64,000 bases of DNA from Sinorhizobium terangae. Its GTDB lineage: Bacteria > Pseudomonadota > Alphaproteobacteria > Rhizobiales > Rhizobiaceae. Positions 1-8,771 of this stretch are shown here, in pieces. The notes under the pieces were generated by a model. The model saw only the letters and a list, made by a program, of their open reading frames with translations. It searched no databases and was not told where the DNA came from. Each line of letters begins with the position of its first letter. The first letter of the stretch is position 1. Location of the stretch: contig NZ_WITC01000019.1 of assembly GCF_009601505.1 (NCBI RefSeq), positions 20,599 to 84,598 of the forward strand, given 5' to 3'. Made by a program: the position numbers and the translations under genes.

Positions 1-206
1 TGTACACCGCGATGGACTTCCCGACCGACGACGATCTCACGGTCGTCGGCGAGAAGATCGAGGCTTGCGAGCATCAGGTGGTCAGGCCGGATCCCGACGA
101 AGTGCTCGCCGAAAACAAGGACACGCTGACCGACGCCTTCTGGAACGACCCGACGGGCACCGACATGTCGAAGCTTTTTGCAACCAGGATCGAGGTCAAA
201 TGCTGA
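1..206 (+). CDS. DUF1007 family protein, C-terminal part (partial at window edge)
   Basis: The reading frame is open from base 3 and ends at the TGA at 204-206; the beginning lies outside the window. The visible 67 residues (YTAMDFPTDDDLTVV and onward, ending RIEVKC) look like the end of DUF1007 proteins, small exported proteins usually found beside NicO/RcnA-type nickel/cobalt exporters. The next gene starts at 200 within this one, a 7-base overlap that suggests coupled translation. A role in metal handling is inferred from the neighbour only. Confidence 0.7.
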   Translation, partial: YTAMDFPTDDDLTVVGEKIEACEHQVVRPDPDEVLAENKDTLTDAFWNDPTGTDMSKLFATRIEVKC

Positions 207-1231
207 ACGCACGCAAGATTGGCGGACCGCTGACGGCCGCGCTCTTCCTGGCGGCCCTTTCCGCAACAGCGGCCGCGGCGCAATCGCCGCTCGGCATCGG
301 CACCGCCGAACCGTCGGTCCAGACAACGGGTTTCCTCGGCAGCTTCTTTGCCTGGGTCAACATGGAGCAACAGAGCTTCTACCGGCTGCTCACAGGCACG
401 CTCAAGGGCATGCGCGAGAACCCGTGGCAACTCTGGTCGCTGATCGGCCTCTCCTTCGCCTATGGCGTCTTCCATGCGGCGGGTCCCGGGCATGGCAAGG
501 CGGTGATTTCCTCCTACATGATCGCCAACGAGACGGAACTTCGCCGCGGCGTCGTCCTCTCCTTTCTCTCCTCGATCCTGCAGGGCGTGGTGGCGATCCT
601 CCTCATCGGCGCCGTCTATCTCCTGTTGCGGGGCTCGTCGATCAGCATGACGGATGCCACCCGCTCGCTTGAGATCGCAAGTTACGCGCTGATCGCGGCG
701 TTCGGAGGTTGGCTGGTCTTTCGCAAGCTGCGTTCGATGACGCGGCCCGCTCTTGCTGCAGCCAGCGACGCGCAGGCGGAGCACGGCCATCACCACGATC
801 ACCATGACCATGGCGATCATCACCACCATCATCACGCACACGCTGCCGGCGAGGTCTGCGCGACCTGCGGCCACGCGCATGCGCCGGACCCGGCCATGCT
901 GAAGGGTGATCGTTTTGCGCTGAGCGAAGCCTGGTCGGCGATCGTCGCGGTCGGCCTGCGTCCCTGCTCCGGCGCCTTGATCGTGCTCTCCTTCGCGCTT
1001 TTGAACGGGCTCTATCTCGGTGGCGTTCTCTCGGTCTTCGCCATGTCGATCGGCACGGCCATTACCGTCTCTATCCTCGCGACCATGGCCGTCACCGCCA
1101 AGAGCTTCGCGCTCCGCTACGCCTCGAGCGGTTCGGCCGCGGCACGCATTTCCAACGGCATCGAGATCGCCGGCGCCGCGATGGTGCTGGTGCTTGGACT
1201 TGTGCTGCTGGGCGCTGCGCTTCAGGGATAG
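200..1231 (+). CDS. NicO/RcnA-type nickel/cobalt exporter with His-rich loop
   Basis: 343-residue polytopic inner-membrane protein of the NicO superfamily (RcnA/HupE-like), expected to export Ni2+ or Co2+. Residues 1-27 form a hydrophobic signal-like segment. The family motif GVFHAAGPGHGK is at about residues 89-100, followed by several membrane segments. A cytosolic loop at about 195-228 is packed with histidines (HGHHHDHHDHGDHHHHHH) and followed by CATCGHAH, a likely metal-binding or sensing loop. The second half has GLRPCSGAL at about 252-260, a typical NicO element. I chose ATG 200, which overlaps the upstream DUF1007 stop, because an earlier in-frame ATG at 65 would run deep into that gene. 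Metal specificity cannot be read from sequence. Confidence 0.85.
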   Translation: MLNARKIGGPLTAALFLAALSATAAAAQSPLGIGTAEPSVQTTGFLGSFFAWVNMEQQSFYRLLTGTLKGMRENPWQLWSLIGLSFAYGVFHAAGPGHGKAVISSYMIANETELRRGVVLSFLSSILQGVVAILLIGAVYLLLRGSSISMTDATRSLEIASYALIAAFGGWLVFRKLRSMTRPALAAASDAQAEHGHHHDHHDHGDHHHHHHAHAAGEVCATCGHAHAPDPAMLKGDRFALSEAWSAIVAVGLRPCSGALIVLSFALLNGLYLGGVLSVFAMSIGTAITVSILATMAVTAKSFALRYASSGSAAARISNGIEIAGAAMVLVLGLVLLGAALQG

Positions 1232-1263
1232 AGCGAGTCCAAGACTTGCCCAACTGCCAAGAC

Positions 1264-1293
1264 TACAGCGCCGCGCGTCCAGCTAGACGCGCA
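1264..1293. repeat. RIME1-like fragment and intergenic hairpin
   Basis: Between two convergent genes, GCGCGTC (1273-1279) and GACGCGC (1286-1292) form a 7-bp stem. Together with the preceding CTACAGCGC it closely matches the reverse complement of the second palindrome of the RIME copy at 3218-3324. It is probably a repeat remnant that may also limit read-through. Confidence 0.5.
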
Positions 1294-1299
1294 TAGTTG

Positions 1300-1515
1300 C
1301 TATTCCCCGCGCCGGCGCTGATGGCGGGCGCGGAGCCAGAAAATCAGGAAGAAGCCGAGGACGAAGAGAGCGCCGAAGGCAGCGGCAAGCCATGGCGAAA
1401 TATCGCCCAGCCAAAGCATGATCGACGGCAGGGCGAAGAAGCCAACGGCGACGACGGCAAGAATGACCGCCGCCGCGATTGCGGCGGATCTTTCCTTTTT
1501 CTCAGGCGGTTTCAA
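1300..1515 (-). CDS. Small two-helix membrane protein, function unknown
   Basis: 71-residue protein with a charged N-terminus (MKPPEKKERS), two hydrophobic helices at about residues 11-32 and 38-61, and an Arg-rich end (RARHQRRRGE), which suggests both termini face the cytosol. The start codon is TTG (1513-1515); it overlaps the stop of the upstream acetyltransferase as TTGA, and no ATG or GTG gives the whole protein. Overlap and shared strand indicate an operon. I recognise no family. Confidence 0.6.
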   Translation of the reverse strand: MKPPEKKERSAAIAAAVILAVVAVGFFALPSIMLWLGDISPWLAAAFGALFVLGFFLIFWLRARHQRRRGE

Positions 1516-2231
1516 GCTCGCTCCTTTGCCACTAGATCTGCGCGAATAGCCTCGAGGCGCCGCTTCTGACGGCCGTCACCGTCGAAGTTCTCGGGCAACA
1601 GCCAGGCTTCGAATGCGGCCTTGATGAGCGGCCATTCGCCGTCAATGATCGAGAACCAGGCGGTGTCACGGTTGGCGTGCTTCGAAATCATGTGCTGGCG
1701 GAAAATGCCTTCGAAGGTAAAACCGAGGCGCGCCGCCGTAGTGCGGCTCGGCTGATTCTCGCTGTGGCATTTCCATTCGTAGCGGCGATAGCCCAGGTCC
1801 TCGAAAACATGCCTGGCCATCAGATAGTGCGCCTCCGTTGATAGCGGCGAACGCGCCATGGCCGGCCCGTGAGCCACACCGCCGACTTCCACGACGCCAT
1901 TGGCCGGGTCCGCCCGCATGTAATTTGCCATGCCGACAACCTTGCCGGTCGCCTTGTCGCGAAAGACCTCTGTGATCCAACCGGATTTTTCCTGGACCGC
2001 GCTCAGCCAAGCGTCGAAATCTTCGACGCCGGAAAAATCGTCCTGGGTGAAATATTTCAGGAGCGGGTTGATCGCCATGCCGCCGAAGGCGTCGTGCCAG
2101 AGCGCTTCGAGATGTGCCGCCCGATCATACGGCTCCAGCCTGACATATCGCCCCTCGATAAGAACCGGCTGCGGCGCCGGACATCCCTTCCAATTGGCAA
2201 GATCACGCATCGATTGCTCCCGCGTTTTCAT
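1512..2231 (-). CDS. GNAT family N-acetyltransferase (RimJ/RimL-like)
   Basis: 239 residues. The order of elements (VLIEGRYVRLEPYD near the start, a VVGMANYMRADP strand, VEVGGVAHGPAM, then HVFEDLGYRRYEWKCHSENQPS and AARLGFTFEGIFRQH) is that of RimJ/RimL-type GNAT enzymes, which move acetyl from acetyl-CoA to amino groups of proteins or small molecules. The substrate is unknown. ATG 2231 is used; an in-frame ATG seven codons later is a possible alternative. It overlaps the small membrane-protein gene downstream by 3 bases, so the two are probably co-transcribed. Confidence 0.85.
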   Translation of the reverse strand: MKTREQSMRDLANWKGCPAPQPVLIEGRYVRLEPYDRAAHLEALWHDAFGGMAINPLLKYFTQDDFSGVEDFDAWLSAVQEKSGWITEVFRDKATGKVVGMANYMRADPANGVVEVGGVAHGPAMARSPLSTEAHYLMARHVFEDLGYRRYEWKCHSENQPSRTTAARLGFTFEGIFRQHMISKHANRDTAWFSIIDGEWPLIKAAFEAWLLPENFDGDGRQKRRLEAIRADLVAKERA

Positions 2232-2352
2232 TTGCCCTTCGCAATAGGACAGACGCCTGGCCGTTACAAATTCAAACTGGTGATGGACCCATGCAGCGGA
2301 ACGAATAAGGCGGGAGCGAACTCCCCAGTGTTCTCAGTCACGCGCCGCCGGA

Positions 2353-3057
2353 TCAGGCGGGGACCTTGGCCCCCGAAACGGTTGCCTCGATGTGATCGAC
2401 GAGCGCATCGGGAAGCCCGAGACGGCCGGCGAGCAGATCGAGATAGCCGCGTTCCGCCCGGCTCTCCGGCTCGATCGCGAGGCGCGACGCGGTGTAGATC
2501 TCCACGCGCTGCTCCTCCGTCGTGGCGGCGGCAACGATCGCATCGAGATCAACTGGATTGGCGAGTTCCGCCTCGAGGAAGGCGGCCGCATCGGCGGAGA
2601 GTCCGGAAACCGACAGCTTGTCCATGATGCGGCCGCGCTCGGCCTCGTCGATATGGCCGTCGGCACGCGAGGCGGCGATCATGGCACGCACCAGGATCAG
2701 GGCAAAATCGTTGCTCACGGCTCCCGGCGCCGTGAAGCCGGAGTCGGACGGCGGCGACAGGAGCTCCGGTGTCGACCGTGCAGCCGGTTCGGCGGCCGGC
2801 GCCTGGCCGGCCTGATAGTTCTTGTAGGCCTGGTAGCCAAGCCCGGCGATCGCCGCGAGACCGCCCAGCACCGCAGCATTGCCTGCGAGCTGACGACCGG
2901 ATTTCGTGCCGAGGAGGACAGCAGCGATCGCGCCGGTCGCAAGCGGATTATCCCTGGCAAGCTTAGTCACTTGATCCGCGCGATCGCGCACCGTACCGCC
3001 GGCGCCCGGCACCTGCGAACCCAAAAACTGGTCCAGCAACTTCTTCGCGTCGAACAT
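2353..3057 (-). CDS. DUF533 (YebE-type, TerB-like) membrane-associated protein
   Basis: 234 residues. The N-terminal part (MFDAKKLLDQFLGSQVPGAGG) is typical of DUF533/YebE proteins. A Gly/Ala-rich hydrophobic segment at about 40-75 may be a membrane anchor. After a Pro-rich linker, the C-terminal part from about residue 115 (ALILVRAMIAASRADGHIDEAERGRI) matches the TerB-like helical fold with its conserved acidic IDEAER motif. Function is unknown in the family. It appears monocistronic, 121 bases from the acetyltransferase gene. Confidence 0.8.
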   Translation of the reverse strand: MFDAKKLLDQFLGSQVPGAGGTVRDRADQVTKLARDNPLATGAIAAVLLGTKSGRQLAGNAAVLGGLAAIAGLGYQAYKNYQAGQAPAAEPAARSTPELLSPPSDSGFTAPGAVSNDFALILVRAMIAASRADGHIDEAERGRIMDKLSVSGLSADAAAFLEAELANPVDLDAIVAAATTEEQRVEIYTASRLAIEPESRAERGYLDLLAGRLGLPDALVDHIEATVSGAKVPA

Positions 3058-3187
3058 GGCTTCGCTCCTCTTCGGTTATCCCGCGACGGCAAAGCAAGAA
3101 AGCGCTCTCCCGCACCCGCGTCGTTGTCGGCGGATTGAGACATAGGAACGTGGCGAGGAAAATACAAATTGACGTTGAAGATGAACA

Positions 3188-3207
3188 AGCCGGGCAAACG
3201 CCCGGCT
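3188..3207. terminator. GC-rich hairpin downstream of eda
   Basis: AGCCGGGC and GCCCGGCT form a perfect 8-bp stem around AAAC. It lies past the end of eda in eda's direction and before the RIME-flanked gap ends. No run of T follows on either strand, so it is a hairpin of terminator type rather than a proven terminator. Confidence 0.4.
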
Positions 3208-3217
3208 GGTGCACACC

Positions 3218-3324
3218 TGCTGCATGTTTCCTTAAATCGCCCCCGATTCAAGGATAAGAACATGCAGCAATTCAAAGTGCTACAGCGTCCTTTGCGCGTC
3301 TGGTAAGGACGCGCCGCGCTGTAG
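3218..3324. repeat. RIME1-type repeat, copy 1
   Basis: About 107 bp made of two large palindromes joined by ATTCAAAGTG. Palindrome one runs from TGCTGCATG (3218) to CATGCAGCA; palindrome two runs from CTACAGCGTCC to CGCGCTGTAG (3324). The same layout recurs at 7101-7204 and 24066-24170. This matches the Rhizobium-specific intergenic mosaic elements described in Sinorhizobium. It lies immediately downstream of eda. Confidence 0.85.
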
Positions 3325-3338
3325 GTAACCCGCAAAAT

Positions 3339-3977
3339 TTACCCCTTGAGACCATAGGCTTCGGCGGCAAGCTTGGTGATGCCGGCCCAATCGCCTTTCG
3401 CCACCAGTTCCTTCGGTGCCACCCAGGAACCGCCGACGCAGACGACGTTCGGCAGCGAAAGATAATCGCGGGCGTTGCCAAGCGAGATGCCGCCGGTCGG
3501 GCAGAACAAGGTGCCGGCGAGCGGCGAGGACAGCGACTTCAGATAGGCGGCACCTCCGGCCTGCTCGGCCGGGAAGAACTTCATCACCTGATAGCCCTCC
3601 TCGCGCAGCCCCATGACCTCGCTCGCCGTCGCCGCCCCTGGCAAGAGCGGCACTTCGTGATCATTGGCAACATCGATCAGCTCCTGGGTCGTGCCGGGAC
3701 TGACGATGAACTGCGATCCCGCCTCCACGGCCTGTTCGAACTGTGCGGCATCGAGAATCGTGCCCGCACCGGCGACGGCACCCTCGACCTCGGCGGCGAC
3801 CGCGCGGATCGCATCCAGCGCCGCCTGCGTGCGCAGCGTGATCTCGATCGCCTTGAGGCCGCCGGCGACAAGTGCACGCGCCAAAGGCACGGCGGTTGCG
3901 GCATCGTCGATGACCAGGACCGGGACCACCGGTTGCAGCTTGAGGATGGAGAGAAGCTTGTCGGTTTTCGCGCTCAT
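3339..3977 (-). CDS. eda: 2-dehydro-3-deoxyphosphogluconate aldolase (KDPG aldolase)
   Basis: 212-residue cytosolic class I aldolase of the Entner-Doudoroff pathway, splitting KDPG into pyruvate and glyceraldehyde-3-phosphate, the main hexose route in rhizobia. Visible family marks are AIEITLRT with the catalytic glutamate near residue 45, GAGTI, the Schiff-base lysine in VMKFFPAEQ near residue 133, and the phosphate-binding CPTGGI. I chose ATG 3977 with AAGGGTGA upstream; a GTG three codons earlier (3986) is possible. It stands alone and is not linked here to edd. Confidence 0.95.
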   Translation of the reverse strand: MSAKTDKLLSILKLQPVVPVLVIDDAATAVPLARALVAGGLKAIEITLRTQAALDAIRAVAAEVEGAVAGAGTILDAAQFEQAVEAGSQFIVSPGTTQELIDVANDHEVPLLPGAATASEVMGLREEGYQVMKFFPAEQAGGAAYLKSLSSPLAGTLFCPTGGISLGNARDYLSLPNVVCVGGSWVAPKELVAKGDWAGITKLAAEAYGLKG

Positions 3978-4178
3978 GCCGGTCACCCTTTAAAACGATT
4001 GAATGTTGCGTTTCGCATACTCCCCCCGGCCGTCCTTGTCGAGACCGAAGGTCGTGAACACACCCTCGCCATATAGTAGCGGAAAATAAAATGTAATCGA
4101 CCACAGCAAGATGGCTTGAGCCTTGGCAATAAAGCGATAATTTATCCGCGGTCCACCTCTCGATATGGCGGGAAATCC

Positions 4179-4652
4179 ATGGCGAAGGAGATAGAACGCA
4201 AGTTCCTGGTCGCGTCCAGCGGTTGGAAGGAACATGCGGACAAGGGCATAAAACTCCAGCAGGCCTACGTCGTCACCATGGAAGACCGCTCCGTGCGCGT
4301 GCGAATCCATGGCAGCAAATGGGCCCGACTGACCATCAAGATCGGCAAGTCGGCGCTGGTTCGGAACGAATACGAATACGATCTGCCCATGGATGACGCC
4401 CGCGAACTGCTGACCCAGGCGGTCGGCATCGTCATCGAGAAGCGGCGCTACCGCGTGCCGCACAAGGGTTTCACCTGGGAAATCGACGTCTACGAAGGGG
4501 CGCTCCAAGGCCTCGTCGTTGCCGAGGTCGAGATGAAGCGCGAAACGGATCTGCCCGCGCTGCCGCCATGGCTGGGGCGCGAGATTACGGGAGACCGCCG
4601 CTATTCCAACCAGGCGCTTGCCACAGAGGGGCTGCTGGAAGCGCAATCATGA
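4179..4652 (+). CDS. CYTH domain protein (triphosphate tunnel metalloenzyme)
   Basis: 157 residues starting MAKEIERKFLV, which carries the family signature ExExK (E4, E6, K8). The rest gives the expected alternating strands with charged residues lining a tunnel (VRVRIHGSKWARLTIK, EIDVYEGALQGLVVAEVEM). CYTH enzymes hydrolyse inorganic triphosphate or related polyphosphates with divalent metal. ATG 4179 is chosen since the signature must sit at the N-terminus. Its stop overlaps the start of the CHAD gene as ATGA, so the two are translationally coupled, which supports a joint role in polyphosphate metabolism. Confidence 0.88.
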   Translation: MAKEIERKFLVASSGWKEHADKGIKLQQAYVVTMEDRSVRVRIHGSKWARLTIKIGKSALVRNEYEYDLPMDDARELLTQAVGIVIEKRRYRVPHKGFTWEIDVYEGALQGLVVAEVEMKRETDLPALPPWLGREITGDRRYSNQALATEGLLEAQS

Positions 4653-5557
4653 GTTATGCCTTCAATCCTGGCCGCCCCTTCACCGAGGACTTTCGGGCCG
4701 TTGGGGTCGAGCAGATTGAGCGGGCGGTGGCGGTGCTCGAGCACCAGCCGCAAGGCGTTCACGAGGCAATTCACGACGCCCGCAAGAACTTCAAGCGCCT
4801 GCGCTCACTCTACCGTCTGGTCGCTTGCGACGCGCCACTTTTCCAGAGACAGGAAAACGCCCGCATACGCGCCATGGGGCGGAATCTTTCGACCGTCCGA
4901 GATGCCGCCGCACTCGTGGAGAACATCAATTATCTGCGCGGGCAGACGAATAGCGACGAACAGGCTGCGGCCCTCGACCGGATCTACACCATTCTGGCGG
5001 AGCGCCGCGACCGGATTGCCGAGACCGAGGCGGACATAGAGGGCAAGATTGCCGCGACGATTGCCAACTGCAAGGAGGCGCTTGCTGCCCTCGCACAGGT
5101 TTCCTTCGATGACGGCAAACGAAAATCCGTCGCCCGACTGAAGAAGGGCTGGAAGCGCACGCTGAAGCGCGCCTCGCGCGCGAGAGCAGCCTGCGAAGCG
5201 GACACCGATGCCGCGCTTTTCCACGAGCTGCGCAAGCGAACTCAGGACTACCGCTTGCAACTGGCACTGATGCGGGCCGCCTGGCCGTCGGCACTGGAGG
5301 CAAAGAGGGCAGAAGCCAAGGCGCTCGTCGACGTGCTCGGGCATCTGAACGACCTCGCCACGTTGACATCGCTCGTCAACGAGGAACCGGGACTTGCCGG
5401 CAGCAGCCAAAACCAGGCGCACCTCATTTCCGCGGTCATCACGCGGGAAGAGGCGCTGAGGGCGGAGGCACGGCAACGGGCGGCGGCTGTCTTCCAAGAT
5501 AAGCCGAAGAACGAAAGCCGGACAATTGCGCTGCTCTGGCGTGAAGCCGGGCAGTAG
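4649..5557 (+). CDS. CHAD domain protein
   Basis: 302 residues, almost entirely helical, rich in conserved His, Arg and Lys: VHEAIHDARKNFKRLRSLYRL near residues 32-55, DTDAALFHELRKRTQDYRLQL near 190-210 and KALVDVLGHLNDLATL near 228. These are the histidine/basic motifs of CHAD proteins, which bind inorganic polyphosphate. In many bacteria CYTH and CHAD are fused; here they are separate genes overlapping by 4 bases (ATGA). The start at 4649 is set by that overlap and by the position of the first motif. Confidence 0.88.
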   Translation: MSYAFNPGRPFTEDFRAVGVEQIERAVAVLEHQPQGVHEAIHDARKNFKRLRSLYRLVACDAPLFQRQENARIRAMGRNLSTVRDAAALVENINYLRGQTNSDEQAAALDRIYTILAERRDRIAETEADIEGKIAATIANCKEALAALAQVSFDDGKRKSVARLKKGWKRTLKRASRARAACEADTDAALFHELRKRTQDYRLQLALMRAAWPSALEAKRAEAKALVDVLGHLNDLATLTSLVNEEPGLAGSSQNQAHLISAVITREEALRAEARQRAAAVFQDKPKNESRTIALLWREAGQ

Positions 5558-5653
5558 AGCCGGCGGGGATCGTTATTCCGCGCCGCCAGCCGGACAATTC
5601 GGCGCGGGCCAGCGCGATTGCGCTTGACGCGTGAAAGCTGTATTGGCGAGCCC

Positions 5654-6598
5654 ATGACCGACATATCCACGACCCCTCGCCCGGAGACACAAGGCCAGTT
5701 TCTGGTGGCAGCGCTTTACCATTTCGTTTCTTTCCCGCGCTTCGCCGATTTCCGCGAACCGTTGCAGGCGGTCTGCGAGGCCAATGGCGTGAAGGGCACG
5801 CTGCTCGTCGCGCATGAGGGCATCAACGGTACGATTGCCGGCTCCGACGAGGGCATTGCCGCAGTGCTCGCCTATCTGCGCGCCCAGCCGGAATTGACCC
5901 GCCTTGAACACAAGGAAAGCCGCGCATCGGCGATGCCCTTCCTGCGGATGAAGGTGCGGCTCAAGAAAGAGATCGTCACCATGGGCGTCGAAAACATCGA
6001 CCCCAACAAAGTGGTCGGCACCTATATCGAGCCGAAGGATTGGAACGCGCTGATCTCCGACCCGGACACGCTGGTGATTGACACGCGCAACGACTACGAG
6101 ACGGCGATCGGCCTTTTCCGCGGCGCCGTCGACCCGAAGACGAAGACCTTCCGCGAGTTTCCGGATTGGGTGCGCAACAACACCGGCCTGCACAACAAGC
6201 CGAAGATCGCGATGTACTGCACCGGCGGCATCCGCTGCGAGAAAGCGACCGCCTTCATGAAGGAGCAGGGCTTCGAAGAGGTCTACCATCTGAAGGGCGG
6301 CATCCTCAAATATCTCGAGGAGATCCCCGAGGAGCAGAGCCTCTGGGACGGAGCCTGCTTCGTTTTCGACGAGCGCGTTTCCGTGACCCACGGCCTCGCA
6401 GAAGGCGAGCACACGCTCTGCCACGCCTGCCGCCAGCCCCTGACGCCGGAAGACCTGTTGTCTCCCCTTCACGAGGAGGGCGTCTCCTGCATCCATTGTC
6501 ATGAGATCCGCACCGACGAGGACCGCGAGCGCTATCGCGAGCGGCAGAAGCAGATCGCGCTGGCGAAAAAACGCGGCGAGCGGCATCTCGGAAGCTGA
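5654..6598 (+). CDS. trhO: tRNA uridine(34) hydroxylase (rhodanese family)
   Basis: 314 residues, the TrhO/YceA family, which makes 5-hydroxyuridine at tRNA position 34 in an oxygen-dependent manner. An N-terminal ferredoxin-like half ([21 protein letters not shown] near 54-63) precedes a rhodanese domain with the active-site loop CTGGIRC at 189-195 (C189). The C-terminal part has paired cysteines ([15 protein letters not shown]) suggesting a small metal site. ATG 5654 is used because an earlier ATG at 5618 lacks family similarity. Single gene between the CHAD and GFA genes. Confidence 0.93.
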   Translation: MTDISTTPRPETQGQFLVAALYHFVSFPRFADFREPLQAVCEANGVKGTLLVAHEGINGTIAGSDEGIAAVLAYLRAQPELTRLEHKESRASAMPFLRMKVRLKKEIVTMGVENIDPNKVVGTYIEPKDWNALISDPDTLVIDTRNDYETAIGLFRGAVDPKTKTFREFPDWVRNNTGLHNKPKIAMYCTGGIRCEKATAFMKEQGFEEVYHLKGGILKYLEEIPEEQSLWDGACFVFDERVSVTHGLAEGEHTLCHACRQPLTPEDLLSPLHEEGVSCIHCHEIRTDEDRERYRERQKQIALAKKRGERHLGS

Positions 6599-6676
6599 GG
6601 CGGCGGCAAAGGCAGGAACGCAGGTGTAGATACCCCTCTTCTGCCCTGCCGCTCAGCAATCACTCCTCGCGCCAAA

Positions 6677-7075
6677 TCATTCCGGCAGCGTCTCGTACTC
6701 GTCCACGCGAACGGCGGACCGATCCCAATCCGGTCGACTGCGGGTGAAGACCGCGTTGGTGGGCTCAAACAATGACATATCGTCGAGCGTGCCGGCATAG
6801 ACCGTCCAACGGTCGGCACCGGACGAGAAGATCTGGCTGCCGCAGGTGGGGCAGAAGTGGCGGATCGTCACATTGCCGTTTTCGGCGAGCTTCTCGTAGG
6901 CGCTGAGCTCGCCGGTGACCTCGACGTCGGCGCGCGAGAAGATCATATAGCAGCAGTGTCCGGTACCCGTGGCCCGTTGGCAGTCGCGGCAATGGCAGAA
7001 GCCGGAGTAGATCGGCGAGCCCCTGGCTTCGTACCGTACCGCGCCGCAGAGGCACCCACCCTTCATCGCGCTCAT
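6677..7075 (-). CDS. GFA family protein (glutathione-dependent formaldehyde-activating enzyme fold)
   Basis: 132 residues with the zinc-binding cysteines of the GFA/CENP-V fold: C8 and C10 (GGCLCGAVRY), C27, C29 and C32 (CHCRDC), and C75 and C78 (CPTCGS). The family is named for formaldehyde-glutathione adduct formation, but most members lack an assigned reaction, so no specific substrate is claimed. It converges on trhO across 78 bases, and a RIME copy lies directly upstream of its start. Confidence 0.85.
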   Translation of the reverse strand: MSAMKGGCLCGAVRYEARGSPIYSGFCHCRDCQRATGTGHCCYMIFSRADVEVTGELSAYEKLAENGNVTIRHFCPTCGSQIFSSGADRWTVYAGTLDDMSLFEPTNAVFTRSRPDWDRSAVRVDEYETLPE

Positions 7076-7100
7076 GGCATGTCCCCCTCAAACTGCCTAC

Positions 7101-7204
7101 TGCATGCTTCCTGAAATCGGAGCCGATTTCAGGGCAAAAACATGCAACAATTCAAAGTGCTACCGCATCCTTGGTGCGCCTGAAAAGACGCACGGCGGTG
7201 CAGA
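7101..7204. repeat. RIME1-type repeat, copy 2
   Basis: CTGCATGCTTCCTGAAATCGG and its partner ending CATGCAAC form the first palindrome; CTACCGCATCC through GGCGGTGCAG forms the second, with the constant ATTCAAAGTG between. It is more diverged than copy 1 (CTACCGCATC for CTACAGCGTC). It sits between the divergent end of the met operon and the start of the GFA gene. Confidence 0.8.
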
Positions 7205-7231
7205 GGATAGCGAAGCGGTTCTTGCGGTCAA

Positions 7232-7265
7232 AGAAAAACCGCGCGCCGTGTTGCAGCGCGCGGTC
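7232..7265 (-). terminator. Rho-independent terminator of metNIQ
   Basis: Read on the minus strand, a 9-bp stem (ACCGCGCGC with GCGCGCGGT, plus-strand 7239-7247 and 7257-7265) is followed by TTTTTCTTT. It lies 25 bases past the metQ stop. Confidence 0.8.
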
Positions 7266-7289
7266 CATGTCTGCGTTCAGCGCACAGGC

Positions 7290-8066
7290 TTACCAGCTCG
7301 GGATCAGCGCACCCTTGAAAGTATCGACGATGAAGGCCTTGACGCTGTCGTCGTGATAGGATTCGACGAGCGTCTTCACCCAGGGTGCATCCTTATCCGC
7401 GGCGCGCACCGCAATGACGTTGGCATAAGGAGACTTCTCGCTTTCGATGGCGATGGCGTCCTCCTTCGGATGAAGGTCAGCCTCGAGCGCGTAGTTGGTG
7501 TTGATCACGGCCGCGTCGACATCGGCGAGCGAGCGCGGGAGCTGGGCCGCATCGAGCTCGGCGAACTGGATGTTCTTCGGATTTTCCGTCACGTCGGCCG
7601 GGGTGGCCTTCAGGCCGACATCCGGATTGACCTTAATGAGGCCCTTCGACGCGAGAACCAGGAGCGCGCGGCCGCCATTGGTCGGATCGTTCGGGATTGC
7701 GATCGTCGCACCGTCCGCCAGCTCATCGAGGCTCTTTACCTTGTTCGAGTAGACGCCCATCGGCGTGGTGATGGTCAGGCCCACGCTGACGATATCGTAG
7801 CCCCGATCGGCGATCTGGTTGTCGAGATAGGGCTGATGCTGGAAGGAATTGGCATTGAGCTCGCCATCCGCGAGTGCCTGGTTCGGAACCACATAGTCGG
7901 AGAATTCGAGGATCTCGATGTCGAGGCCCTTGGGGGCGGCGACTTCCTTCACTTTCTCCATTATCTGGGCATGCTCGCCCGGGGTGACGCCGACCTTGAT
8001 GGTCTCCGCAAGCGCGGTGCCGGCCGCAAGGGCGGCGAAGGCCGCGGCTAGAATGAGCTTTTTCAT
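7290..8066 (-). CDS. metQ: Methionine ABC transporter substrate-binding protein
   Basis: 258 residues. Signal peptide of about 20 residues (MKKLILAAAFAALAAGTALA) is followed by TIKVGVTPGEHAQIMEKV, the start of the NlpA/MetQ family. NSFQHQPYLDNQ and the IAIPNDPTNGGRAL segment are family hallmarks. There is no lipobox cysteine at the cleavage site, so it is probably a free periplasmic protein rather than a lipoprotein. Last gene of metN-metI-metQ, 39 bases after metI, and followed by the operon's terminator. Confidence 0.93.
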   Translation of the reverse strand: MKKLILAAAFAALAAGTALAETIKVGVTPGEHAQIMEKVKEVAAPKGLDIEILEFSDYVVPNQALADGELNANSFQHQPYLDNQIADRGYDIVSVGLTITTPMGVYSNKVKSLDELADGATIAIPNDPTNGGRALLVLASKGLIKVNPDVGLKATPADVTENPKNIQFAELDAAQLPRSLADVDAAVINTNYALEADLHPKEDAIAIESEKSPYANVIAVRAADKDAPWVKTLVESYHDDSVKAFIVDTFKGALIPSW

Positions 8067-8105
8067 GGAAGTCTCCTTGTTGATGTTTGATGTCTTGGGA
8101 GAGGA

Positions 8106-8771
8106 TCAGTTCTTGCGGCTGCGTTTGTCGAAGCGGCGGGCGAGGCGGTCCCCCGCGCTCTGCACCAGTTGTACGAGCACGATCAGCACGACGACAACGA
8201 CCAGCATCACGTCCGGCCTGAAGCGCTGATAGCCGTAGCGGATGCCGAGATCGCCGAGACCGCCGCCGCCAACAGCCCCGACCATTGCCGAATAGCCGAT
8301 GAGGCTGACGATGGTCATGGTAAGGGCCAGCGTCAGCGCCGGCCGGGCCTCGGCCAGAAGCACCTTGAAGACGATCTGGGTCGGGGTCGCGCCCATGGCG
8401 CGGGCGGCCTCGATCAGCCCCTTGTCGATGTCGCGGATTGCCGCCTCGACCAGCCGCGCGAAGAACGGAATGGTCGCGATGGTCAACGGCACGATCGCCG
8501 CCTTCGTCCCGATCGACGTGCCGGTGACGAGACGCGTGAAGGGGATGATCGCAACGACCAGGATGATGAAGGGCGTCGAGCGCGTGGCGTTGACGATGAG
8601 CCCGGCAATGCGGTTGATGTTGGGCGCCGGAAACAGCTCGCCCTTGCCGCTGGTCGCAAGGAAAATGCCGATCGGCAGGCCGATCAGCGAGCCGATCAGG
8701 CCGGCGATCGCCACCATGCGCAGCGTGTCGAACGTGGCCTTGGCGATGAGGAGCAGAAGATCAGGCGACAT
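8106..8771 (-). CDS. metI: Methionine ABC transporter permease
   Basis: 221-residue inner-membrane permease starting [21 protein letters not shown]. It has about five membrane helices and the ABC-coupling EAA loop region ([24 protein letters not shown]). [24 protein letters not shown] is typical of MetI. ATG 8771 overlaps the end of metN by 11 bases. A longer in-frame opening reaching 9011 lies inside metN and is not used. Confidence 0.93.
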   Translation of the reverse strand: MSPDLLLLIAKATFDTLRMVAIAGLIGSLIGLPIGIFLATSGKGELFPAPNINRIAGLIVNATRSTPFIILVVAIIPFTRLVTGTSIGTKAAIVPLTIATIPFFARLVEAAIRDIDKGLIEAARAMGATPTQIVFKVLLAEARPALTLALTMTIVSLIGYSAMVGAVGGGGLGDLGIRYGYQRFRPDVMLVVVVVLIVLVQLVQSAGDRLARRFDKRSRKN

